The position numbers were made by a program, and so were the translations under genes. Positions 13,523-21,169 of a stretch of DNA of 22,945 nt are shown piece by piece. Within the stretch, counting starts at the first letter, position 1. The number at the start of each line of letters is the position of its first letter. The DNA comes from a virus: positions 1 to 22,945 of the IMG/VR virus record IMGVR_UViG_3300026304_000007, one strand, 5' to 3'. The notes beneath the pieces were generated by a model. The model made no database searches. It was not told the origin of the DNA and was given only the letters and a program-made list of their open reading frames with translations.

Positions 13523-13705
13523 GCGTGCATCATGCCATTAACTGGAATGACGCTGCAGGAAGTCTTGTGGATTTTGCCGGCTGCTGTCGCCTACCAGTTT
13601 CAGTTGGTTTATCTACAGATGCAGGGGTGCGAGTTTGTGATTGATAAAAGTTCGCCGCAACTCTTAGAGCGGCTCAAGAAAGCGAGGGCGTACCGTGGCC
13701 GATGA
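13490..13705 (+). CDS. frameshift extension of the tail chaperone (gpT-like)
   Basis: After a -1 shift at 13490 translation would continue RWRAASAIEVAACI and then MPLTGMTLQEVLWILPAAV to YRGR, adding 71 residues to 128 of the 0-frame protein (about 199 aa in total). An independent start at ATG 13532 would give a 57-aa protein but has no SD. The hydrophobic helix LQEVLWILPAAVAYQFQLV fits the T domain of tail chaperones that contacts the tail tube protein. The end overlaps the GTG start of the tape measure gene (13695). Confidence 0.75.
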   Translation, partial: RWRAASAIEVAACIMPLTGMTLQEVLWILPAAVAYQFQLVYLQMQGCEFVIDKSSPQLLERLKKARAYRGR

Positions 13706-15188
13706 TATCAACATCACTTTTGGGGCTGATACCACTGAGCTTGATGCGGCGGTCACTAAGGTCAAGAGAGAGATACAGAGCCTTGTGCCGGGTGCGCCTG
13801 GGAGCGGTGTTCTGACGCCGTTGCCAGCGGCTTTTGGCGGAGCGCCAGCTACGCTTCTAGAGAAAGCAACGGTTGCAGCCAAGGCCAATGCAGCTGCGGC
13901 GGCCCAGGCCGGCACTGCCATGAAAAATTATGGGCTTGAACTGGAGGAGGCAGGAAACAAGGCCGCACGGGCCGGGATAGATTTTGGGCGCATGGCCGAG
14001 CGCATGGCAACGCGCATAGTGATTTTCGAGATGATCCGGCTCGCCATTCAAGGCGTCAAATACGCCTTTGATGAAATTTCTAAGGTTCAACAAGCCCAGA
14101 TCCAGTTTAACGCGATGGCCGATGGGCTGGATCATTTAGGTGCCAGATTTAAGCAGCTACAAAAGGATACCAAGGAGGCACTGATACCGGAGGGAAAAGC
14201 GGTTCAGGTAATAGAGACTTTGCAAGATTACGGTGCTAGTGCGGATCAGGCCGGTATGGCCGTAAAAGATTTAGGTAAATGGTCTAATGTGCTTGGCGTT
14301 GACGCCAATACACTCGCGCAGGCTCTTGGCCGTGTGTCTGAGGGCGAGGGCTCGCTTCAGGATATGCGTCTAGTGACGCACATGATGGGTGAACAGGCTG
14401 CGGCTGGACGGACATTGGTCCAGACCATTGTCGATATGACTAGGGAGCTCAAGAATTTCGAAGCCGAACAGGCCACGGCCGAGAAAAGCATGGATGCGGT
14501 AATGCGCGCGACCGAACGGATGGGCGAAAAACGGGAGCGCACAATGGACCGGCAACTATCCATTACGGAGAAGTTAGCCAACGCGCAGGCCGAATGGGAT
14601 CGAAAATATGCCGGCGGTACCCGGACAGGTGAGGAACTTTTGACTCAACAATTTCAACAGGCTGCCAGAGGTCGGGAGGGAGCGCTGATCCCGGCCGGCG
14701 CGAGCCAGGAACAGAGGAACCTGCTCAAGAGTCAGCTTGATGAGTACAAGCAGGGCGTTGCCGAACTGACTAAAACGCTAGGGCCAATCGGAGTGCAACA
14801 GGCGTTACGTCCGGCTGAACAGGGCGGTTGGCTTGGTTACCGGGACGTGATCCAGGCGTACAAGGAAAGGCACCAGGATGAAATGCGCGATCTCCGTGAG
14901 GCCGATGAGGATCGAAGAGCGGCCATCGAAAGGCAGAAAACGGGAAGGGAGGCAGGTATTGCCGGGGCCAAGGCGGAGTTTGCCAGAGTAGGGCCGCAGG
15001 CCGTGACCGCGCCACCAGGTTTTGCCGAGTATACCAATTCGATTAAAGGCATGGGAGACCAATTCAAAGTCTCTCTTGATACCATAGTACAAAAGTTTTT
15101 TGATGGGGTAAAGGCATTAGCTAATCCGACCGATGACCTGTCTAAGGCCGTTAGTCGTTTTATCGATTTATTAGCTGGCGCTGGGTAA
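13695..15188 (+). CDS. tape measure protein (short)
   Basis: The 497-aa protein starts at GTG 13695 (MADDINITFGADTTELDAAV), a typical tape measure N-terminus. Long helical and Ala/Gln/Glu-rich stretches follow (IQFNAMADGLDHLGARFKQL, VIETLQDYGASADQAGMAV), with a charged coiled-coil region (~275-425) rich in Arg/Glu. One weak hydrophobic segment lies at ~100-120 (IVIFEMIRLAIQGVKYAF). Tape measure length sets tail length; at about 0.15 nm per residue this would give a tail near 75 nm. That rule is general knowledge and the value an estimate. Confidence 0.85.
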   Translation: MADDINITFGADTTELDAAVTKVKREIQSLVPGAPGSGVLTPLPAAFGGAPATLLEKATVAAKANAAAAAQAGTAMKNYGLELEEAGNKAARAGIDFGRMAERMATRIVIFEMIRLAIQGVKYAFDEISKVQQAQIQFNAMADGLDHLGARFKQLQKDTKEALIPEGKAVQVIETLQDYGASADQAGMAVKDLGKWSNVLGVDANTLAQALGRVSEGEGSLQDMRLVTHMMGEQAAAGRTLVQTIVDMTRELKNFEAEQATAEKSMDAVMRATERMGEKRERTMDRQLSITEKLANAQAEWDRKYAGGTRTGEELLTQQFQQAARGREGALIPAGASQEQRNLLKSQLDEYKQGVAELTKTLGPIGVQQALRPAEQGGWLGYRDVIQAYKERHQDEMRDLREADEDRRAAIERQKTGREAGIAGAKAEFARVGPQAVTAPPGFAEYTNSIKGMGDQFKVSLDTIVQKFFDGVKALANPTDDLSKAVSRFIDLLAGAG

Positions 15189-15205
15189 AAGCGCCAAAGA
15201 GAGAA

Positions 15206-16171
15206 ATGGCGATCCTTTTTAACAGCATTACCCAGTTTGTGCAGCAACCCGAGCGGACCAAGCGCCGGGTGAAACGGGATGATCTGGATACGCTCACCGA
15301 AGTCTGGGTGGGGCCGAGCTATGCCGAAGATTATTTCGTGCCGCGGATAGGAGCAGCGCACCCGGAAGCCAATTTAATGACTGTGATCGATACATCCATT
15401 AAGCGGATGGCGGCCGGGGTGGCTGAGGTGACGATTAATTACCATGGCAAACTGGATAACTCTGGGACGCACGGTTACACCAGTGTGCCGGACATCAGCC
15501 AATCTTGGATGGAAGGCGAGGTATCGTATTCTCAAGGCGGCTTCACTTATTCAAGGAGGTATACTGGCCGCTGTTGCCAGATATCTTATATCACCAACCG
15601 GCGGCCAAACGGCAACCCGACTAACATCGGGCTAAGCAAAGAATTTCTTGGGTTTACTAATGTCTGGGAAATGGTGACTGGGTTTACGCCAGGCGGCGGC
15701 AGTGGCGGAACCGGTACGCCGATTTCGAAATTGACTTGTACCGACGTGAAAATCGAAGATAAAGCGGACGGCTGGTACCGGGTCAGTGAGACCTATCAAA
15801 GCCGGCAATTCCCAGGCAACTACACCGGGGGTGATCCGGGTGGCACGATCACGGTGAAAACCACGCTTAATGATCAAGCGCCGACCAGCGCGGAGGCTTC
15901 CGGCCGAACGAGCGGGGCAGCGTATGCCGCTGCCAATTATAGCGGGGTGCCGCTTCCCACCAGTCCGGCGGGTACGGCTGGATATGACACCTATTTAATG
16001 ACCGCGATTGATCCAGCCTGGGGCCAGAGCGGCACGGTCCATGACGTCAATCGAGCGGCGGTCGCTAACCATGATCAGCCGCTTACTCCCGGGGTGGCGA
16101 TTCAGTCGGTATCAGAGAGTTTTCGGCCCGTAGATCCTATTCCACAGGGATCGGTGCCATTGAGTTATTAG
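15206..16171 (+). CDS. putative virion/tail-tip protein (321 aa)
   Basis: It follows the tape measure with an AGAGAGAA purine stretch as weak SD before ATG 15206. The N-terminus is basic (PERTKRRVKRDD). Much of the rest is Gly/Thr/Ser/Tyr-rich beta sequence (TYSRRYTGRCCQISYITNRR, GTITVKTTLNDQAP), with a Gly-rich linker near residues 165-173 (GGGSGGTGT). The family is not recognised. Position suggests a distal tail or tail-tip component; a Dit-like role is possible but not shown. Confidence 0.6.
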   Translation: MAILFNSITQFVQQPERTKRRVKRDDLDTLTEVWVGPSYAEDYFVPRIGAAHPEANLMTVIDTSIKRMAAGVAEVTINYHGKLDNSGTHGYTSVPDISQSWMEGEVSYSQGGFTYSRRYTGRCCQISYITNRRPNGNPTNIGLSKEFLGFTNVWEMVTGFTPGGGSGGTGTPISKLTCTDVKIEDKADGWYRVSETYQSRQFPGNYTGGDPGGTITVKTTLNDQAPTSAEASGRTSGAAYAAANYSGVPLPTSPAGTAGYDTYLMTAIDPAWGQSGTVHDVNRAAVANHDQPLTPGVAIQSVSESFRPVDPIPQGSVPLSY

Positions 16172-16174
16172 CTT

Positions 16175-16477
16175 ATGGATCACATCCGAATAGGTTGGCG
16201 ATGGCTTGAGCGCACCTTGAACGGGATCATTGACACGATTAATCAGCAGAGACCGGTTGGGAGCGCCACGATCGCGGTTGAACAATCGCCCAGCGGCATG
16301 CTCTTGAAAGTTGTCGGCAAACCGGATCAGCAAGGGGAAGTGGGTGCTGGCGGACCGGTCGGCGGCAGCTGGCAGCAACTAGTGGTTATTAAGGTCGTCA
16401 ATAACCAGTGTACTCAACAATATCTCTGGTATTACGGTACCAGGCCAACCGATAATCCTACTCCGGCGCCATCATGA
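16175..16477 (+). CDS. hypothetical small tail protein (100 aa)
   Basis: The product starts MDHIRIGWRWLERTLNGIID, contains a beta segment (GMLLKVVGKP, QQLVVIKVVNN) and ends with a Pro/Thr tail. It begins 3 nt after the preceding gene and overlaps the next (ATGA 16474). No family recognised; a minor tail-tip protein by position. Confidence 0.55.
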   Translation: MDHIRIGWRWLERTLNGIIDTINQQRPVGSATIAVEQSPSGMLLKVVGKPDQQGEVGAGGPVGGSWQQLVVIKVVNNQCTQQYLWYYGTRPTDNPTPAPS

Positions 16478-17217
16478 TCTATGCCAAAACCTGGTGTCCG
16501 GCCTATCCGTGTGATCCGTGTGTGTTAAATTTCAATCAATCCACACTTGACCAGACCGGAACGGAATTTCCGGTTGTTATTCCGGACACGGATTTTTGTC
16601 CAATCGGCGGTGGTCTGGCGATCGCGCCTAAGACCTCTAATCGTTTACAGGTTTTTAGTTATAGCGAGGAAGCGGCCGCAGTTTCGTATTTTAAAGGGGT
16701 ACGCAAATGGGGTTTGCTGGTTCAATTAGTGCCTGGATCTGACCCTAAACGGTTCGGCTTGCCGGTAACTGGAGGCATGACAGATGGAGCGCCATTGCCG
16801 CTCGGTCCTCTAACTGTGAGTTATGGCGGAACGATTGTTTTATCAGTTTCTGGACCAATCCAAGGGATTACTCCGGTTGGTCCTGGTCAAATTCAAGGAG
16901 ATGGCAGACGTCTTGTTACTTTTACCGGGTTTATTGAATTGCCGAGCACTGAGGTGATCCAAGCCATTAGATTCTCGCCATACGGTCCATTGTGGCAATG
17001 GCATTATCGTGGCCCGGCCATGTCTGATCCGCAAACTGTAACCATTAAATGGCGATGGCCTGGTGAGTTTCGTTATGCATGTAATCCACTCTGGAACGGT
17101 CACAATGCGCCCTACCTGTGGAATTACGGTGTCGATTCCAGATACTTTCTTGAGTGGGTTACGCCGTATCTGATTTTTTACCGAACCAAAATTGATGAGA
17201 TGGGGCCAACCACTTAG
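16474..17217 (+). CDS. putative tail protein rich in aromatic residues (247 aa)
   Basis: It overlaps the previous stop by four bases. The N-terminus has three closely spaced Cys (CPAYPCDPC), which could bind a metal or form disulphides. The rest looks beta-rich, with many Trp/Tyr/Pro (FSPYGPLWQWHYRGPAM, IKWRWPGEFRY, YFLEWVTPYLIFYRT). No family is recognised. It lies directly before the large fibre gene, so a fibre anchor or tail-tip role is plausible but only inferred. Confidence 0.55.
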   Translation: MIYAKTWCPAYPCDPCVLNFNQSTLDQTGTEFPVVIPDTDFCPIGGGLAIAPKTSNRLQVFSYSEEAAAVSYFKGVRKWGLLVQLVPGSDPKRFGLPVTGGMTDGAPLPLGPLTVSYGGTIVLSVSGPIQGITPVGPGQIQGDGRRLVTFTGFIELPSTEVIQAIRFSPYGPLWQWHYRGPAMSDPQTVTIKWRWPGEFRYACNPLWNGHNAPYLWNYGVDSRYFLEWVTPYLIFYRTKIDEMGPTT

Positions 17218-17226
17218 AGAACCGCC

Positions 17227-20200
17227 ATGGTAATAATCATAGATTTAGATTTGCAGCAGGCCGTTCAATCGTTCGGCTCGAAACAGGCTGCACCCCCGAT
17301 CACCGTCAAGAATCAGGATACGCCGACGCTCTCGATTTATTTCGCCAAGGGGAACGTTAACTATGATCTGGGCACCTCTCCGGGGATTCGGTTTGGGGTG
17401 TTTGGTAGCGGGCCAAATGCGCTGGTCGCATACAGCAGTTTCTCGCGAATACTCGATGCACAATCCAGAGTGACCTACGTCGGGTACCCGAACTTTAATA
17501 CGGTTCAGATGGCCGCGGCGATCGGGGCTCAAGCGTCAATCACTTGCGTTGGCGAGATTCGGTACCAGACCAGCTTCGGCACGATCGCGCGCACTTTAGA
17601 TATCGCCTTTACGGTTGAGCGTTCACTCTTAAGCGAGACGATCCTTGATACGACGATTGCCGCGTTCACGACCCCGGCGGTCAACGCGAATGTCACGGTC
17701 CGGATCAATAACACCGGCTGGCTCTCTACTGGGCTAAATCTGGCGATTGGGGCGGGTGCCGGTGCGTATCAGGTCGTTTCGATCACGAACGCGACCGATT
17801 TTGTTGCCCAGAACACGGGTGGCGCTGGCAACGCTGCGCCGGCAACCGTGATTCCTAGCGGTACGAACGTCGGGATCGCCGCAACGAATGTCATCCAGAC
17901 TTATCCGGATGCGTCGCTCTTGGAGCTGCTTACGCGCAAAGGGGTGGCGAGCGGGTACGCTGGCCTGAATTCTTCGGCTAAATTAATTGCGGCAGCTATC
18001 CCGGTCGACGGGACCACGATCAATCTTTCCAGCGCCGGGAATCTGCAATTTGCTTCAATCGCGGCGAGCGTCGCGGCCAATTTCGTGACTCCGGCCTCCG
18101 GTGGCACGGTTAACGTAACGGTCTCGAGCTCGAGTGCTTTCGTGGTTGGTCAATGGGTACGGATCCCGATTGCCGGTTATTACTCAGTGACGGTGGTGCC
18201 GGACGGAACTCATGTCACGATCCAGAACCTGGGCGATCCCTGGAATGCCGGCAGCGGCACCACGATCACGAGCGGTGCGGCGATTTTGCCTTGGACGTCG
18301 CTCGGCGGCACCGGCGGCGGCGGATCTCCGGGCCAGAACGCTTTTAGCACCACGAGCGCCAACTTCACGGTACCGGCCGCGTTGACGACGGTTGCAGTAA
18401 GCTTAGCGTCAACAGCGTGGCTAGGCGGCGCCGGGTACGTGGTCTTTATCGCCGGGGCTGGTTACTATTCGGTTTCATCGATCACCGATGCGACGCACGC
18501 GGTGCTGACCAATCTAGCGTATCCACTGACCAACGCGGCCCCTGGGACGGTGATTAGCTCGGGGGCGATGGTTACACCGGGCGGGATCGCCGGCCCATCG
18601 TCGACCGGTACCCCGGGGGCGAACGCCTATGATGCGACCAGTGCCTCTTTCACGATGCCCGCGGTGGCCGCAAGCGCGAATGTTACGATCGGCAACACGG
18701 CTTGGCTCAGTACCGGTCAGGTCATTTACATAACTTCGGCCGGCTATTTCCAGGTCGCGAGCATATTAAGTCCGACAGTCTTTAGCGCAACGGCTCTCAA
18801 TTATCCGGGAAACGCCACCGTAGGCGCGACGATTGCCTCCGGCGTCCACGTATCGCCTGGTGGCTTGATCGGGCCGGCAGGTGCCGGTGGCGCGGGTTTA
18901 AACGCTTTTACGACTTTAAGCGCGAGTTTTACCCAGCCTGCCGCGGCTGCCACGGTCTCGATTAATGTTGGCACCACGGCCTGGATGGTGGTCGGGCAAG
19001 CTGTTTTTATCCTAGGTGGCGGCTATTACACGGTTGCGTCTGTCACGGACATTAATCACGCGGTCGTGACGAATCTGGGCTATAGCGGCAACGCGGCACC
19101 TGGCGCGACGGTCGCCAGCGGTGGCGGGGTGGTTCCATCGGGGCTAAACGGGCAAGCTGGCACGAGCGCGTTTACGACTACCACGGCCAACTTCACGATG
19201 CCGACCAGCGGCTCGACGGTCACCGTCACGGTGGCGTCAACGGCATGGATGGCGCAGGGGCAGAACCTTTTTATTCCCACAGCCGGTTATCTCAGTGTGT
19301 CGGTTGTCACCGACTCGACTCATGCCGTCTTGACCAATAGCGGAACGATCGGCAACGCTGCGGCAGGAACGGTGATCAGCTCGGGCGCGCAGGTGTCACC
19401 GGCTGGGTCGCCTGGGCCAATCGGAGCGACCGGGCCGACCGGACCGACCGGCGGTGGCGGTGGTGGCGGAACAGCGACGCTCTTTGATCCGCGCAACGGT
19501 ATTTTTATTTATGACGATTTTCTGTGGAACCCTGCGTATCAAGGCGGCACCACGCTGCCTCAGGAATGGGAGGGCCAAGGCGGCGGGGGCGGCGGCGCTA
19601 TTACTTTTAGCTCTACCTACGGGCTTGATGCTACTCGACGTTCTCAGGGCATTATTGAGCTTTCGACCGGAGTAGCGGCCGCTAACAATTCCGGATATTC
19701 GGTTGCTCGTGGCAAGAATAGCGGGACAGCTAACGGTTCAATCTTACTTGGCTATGGTACCTGTGATATTGCGTTTCGGCTGGCTTTAGAAGAGGCATCC
19801 TTACCACCGACCGGGATTGGCTATGTCCTTCGGGCGGGTCTCTGGCTGCAAGGAACCGCTGGACACCCGACCGGAGTTGCAAACTGGTATGAGGCTCTAT
19901 TTCTGGAGTATTCGCCGGATAACAACAGTGGAATTCTGCGGATCGGGTATTTCAATAACGGTTACGGCAACCCAGGCACGACGATCAGTTACGTTAACTG
20001 CACCGCCGGAACCCCGACTCCGAACGGTTATGGTTGGTGGGAGCTTAAAGTTGATACCGCAGGCAACGTGACGGCTTGGCTTAATGGTACTCAGATTGGC
20101 TCGGCAACCGGGGTTGCGCCTTTAAGTCAGCCGATGGTGCCGATTGTTTTCTTCTATCGAAATTCCGCTTCGACGACCAATTTTCACATTGCTCTCGATG

Positions 20201-20232
20201 CCGTTTACATCAATTACCCGTACACCCGATGA
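17227..20232 (+). CDS. large tail fibre / receptor-binding protein with six beta repeats and collagen-like hinge
   Basis: The 1001-aa protein begins MVIIIDLDLQQAVQSFGS. Residues ~1-145 form a likely attachment domain. Then come six imperfect beta repeats of about 75-85 residues (~146-725), each with a F-T-P/FTMP start, an AWL or AWM turn, a GYY-V segment and a VI-SG end. Next is a collagen-like stretch (GATGPTGPTG then Gly run, ~727-750). The C-terminal ~250 residues are a beta-rich, Gly/Tyr/Trp-containing domain (FIYDDFLWNP, LKVDTAGNVTAWLNGTQIG), resembling lectin-like jelly-roll domains that bind glycans. Neighbouring genes also carry collagen-like and fibre-type motifs. Receptor binding is inferred. 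Confidence 0.78.
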   Translation: MVIIIDLDLQQAVQSFGSKQAAPPITVKNQDTPTLSIYFAKGNVNYDLGTSPGIRFGVFGSGPNALVAYSSFSRILDAQSRVTYVGYPNFNTVQMAAAIGAQASITCVGEIRYQTSFGTIARTLDIAFTVERSLLSETILDTTIAAFTTPAVNANVTVRINNTGWLSTGLNLAIGAGAGAYQVVSITNATDFVAQNTGGAGNAAPATVIPSGTNVGIAATNVIQTYPDASLLELLTRKGVASGYAGLNSSAKLIAAAIPVDGTTINLSSAGNLQFASIAASVAANFVTPASGGTVNVTVSSSSAFVVGQWVRIPIAGYYSVTVVPDGTHVTIQNLGDPWNAGSGTTITSGAAILPWTSLGGTGGGGSPGQNAFSTTSANFTVPAALTTVAVSLASTAWLGGAGYVVFIAGAGYYSVSSITDATHAVLTNLAYPLTNAAPGTVISSGAMVTPGGIAGPSSTGTPGANAYDATSASFTMPAVAASANVTIGNTAWLSTGQVIYITSAGYFQVASILSPTVFSATALNYPGNATVGATIASGVHVSPGGLIGPAGAGGAGLNAFTTLSASFTQPAAAATVSINVGTTAWMVVGQAVFILGGGYYTVASVTDINHAVVTNLGYSGNAAPGATVASGGGVVPSGLNGQAGTSAFTTTTANFTMPTSGSTVTVTVASTAWMAQGQNLFIPTAGYLSVSVVTDSTHAVLTNSGTIGNAAAGTVISSGAQVSPAGSPGPIGATGPTGPTGGGGGGGTATLFDPRNGIFIYDDFLWNPAYQGGTTLPQEWEGQGGGGGGAITFSSTYGLDATRRSQGIIELSTGVAAANNSGYSVARGKNSGTANGSILLGYGTCDIAFRLALEEASLPPTGIGYVLRAGLWLQGTAGHPTGVANWYEALFLEYSPDNNSGILRIGYFNNGYGNPGTTISYVNCTAGTPTPNGYGWWELKVDTAGNVTAWLNGTQIGSATGVAPLSQPMVPIVFFYRNSASTTNFHIALDAVYINYPYTR
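17662..19416 (+). repeat. six tandem coding repeats in the tail fibre gene
   Basis: Approximate repeat starts are 17662, 18079, 18358, 18643, 18922 and 19186. The first is separated from the second by a non-repeat spacer; later periods are about 264-285 bp. Each encodes F-T-P, AWL/AWM or similar, GYY/GYF, and SG-VSPGG segments. The DNA copies have diverged, so the array has been retained for some time. Confidence 0.6.
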
Positions 20233-20303
20233 CCGCCGATCCCTATGCCATTACGATCCGGAACACGTTCTTTTACCGTAACCTTCTGGGATACGCATTA
20301 TGA
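20229..20303 (+). CDS. very short coupled ORF (24 aa)
   Basis: ATG 20229 overlaps the stop of the fibre gene and TGA 20301-20303 overlaps the next ATG at 20300, so it tiles exactly between two genes. The product starts MTADPYAITIRNTFFYRN. It may act only to couple translation. No function is assigned. Confidence 0.3.
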   Translation: MTADPYAITIRNTFFYRNLLGYAL

Positions 20304-20695
20304 ATGACGGTTTTAATATAACGCTTTTCGGCATTCAGGGTGATCCGATTACCGTCCCTATCCAGTTTTGGAATACACGTCCTGATCCGGATGCGACTCC
20401 GCCAGTTATCGGCGTGCCGAAGGATATCTCTGGATTCACTTTCATGTTCAGCTGGAAACGCAGCTATGAAGATTCCGATCTAGACGCCCTTTGGATCTAT
20501 AATTGGACGATTGGCGACGGTACTAGCGGAGCAACTTCTTTGACCATTCCCGCCGCAAAAACCGCACCGGTCGAAGCCAAGAGCCAAACGTTTTGGGATT
20601 TGAAAAGCATCTCGGTTCCTGGTACGGATCGGACGACAGAATTGGCTGGTACAATCGTGCTGAGACCAACGGTGACACAGCGATCTTCGCCATGA
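20300..20695 (+). CDS. putative baseplate/fibre adaptor (BppU-like beta domain)
   Basis: The 131-aa protein starts MNDGFNITLFGIQGDPITVP and has a beta-sandwich pattern (ISGFTFMFSWKRS, SLTIPAAKT, AGTIVLRPTVTQR). This resembles the N-terminal domain of baseplate upper proteins that attach fibres, where a strand-loop pattern of the form material-law, tension and offset segments repeats. The stop overlaps the next gene (ATGA 20692). The assignment is tentative. Confidence 0.5.
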   Translation: MNDGFNITLFGIQGDPITVPIQFWNTRPDPDATPPVIGVPKDISGFTFMFSWKRSYEDSDLDALWIYNWTIGDGTSGATSLTIPAAKTAPVEAKSQTFWDLKSISVPGTDRTTELAGTIVLRPTVTQRSSP

Positions 20696-21150
20696 GAGAG
20701 CCTTTCAACATTGATGTTGCGCCCGATGTGGTGACTAGACCGATTGAGATTAGCCGTTGGCTCGCCACTATCGAAGTAGTTCAGGACGGTCCGACGACAA
20801 TTGAATCGGGCGCTTTGTCAGCAACGATTGATGTTGGGTTGCCGCCAATCAGACCAATTGAGATCAGCGGTGGACCGCCGGGGCCGCAGGGCATTCCCGG
20901 GCCACAGGGACCGCCCGGGCCACAGGGATCGGGAGGAGCAACAATCTGGGGGGAAACACCGACTGGAAGCATCAATGGAACTAATCGGAGTTACACTACG
21001 GCAAATTCTTATACTCCAGGTTTGTTGGCAGTTTTTCTCAATGGGTTACGACTGCGACGTGCTAATGATTACGTGGAAACCGGCAATCAGTCTTTCCAAT
21101 TTCTTAGTGCTCCACTGCCAGGAGACAGTCTGAGCATCGATTACATGTAA
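20692..21150 (+). CDS. fibre protein with collagen-like hinge and C-terminal tip domain
   Basis: ATG 20692 overlaps the preceding stop; earlier starts would run deep into that gene. The 152-aa product has RPIEIS twice (16-21 and 54-59), suggesting an internal repeat, then a collagen-like stretch [19 protein letters not shown] (61-79). The C-terminal ~65 residues ([35 protein letters not shown]) match the end of the neighbouring fibre protein at 21170-22807. This domain is common in phage tail proteins and likely trimeric. Role: a short side or tip fibre. Confidence 0.68.
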   Translation: MREPFNIDVAPDVVTRPIEISRWLATIEVVQDGPTTIESGALSATIDVGLPPIRPIEISGGPPGPQGIPGPQGPPGPQGSGGATIWGETPTGSINGTNRSYTTANSYTPGLLAVFLNGLRLRRANDYVETGNQSFQFLSAPLPGDSLSIDYM

Positions 21151-21169
21151 TTTCGGTAAAGGAGGCATT

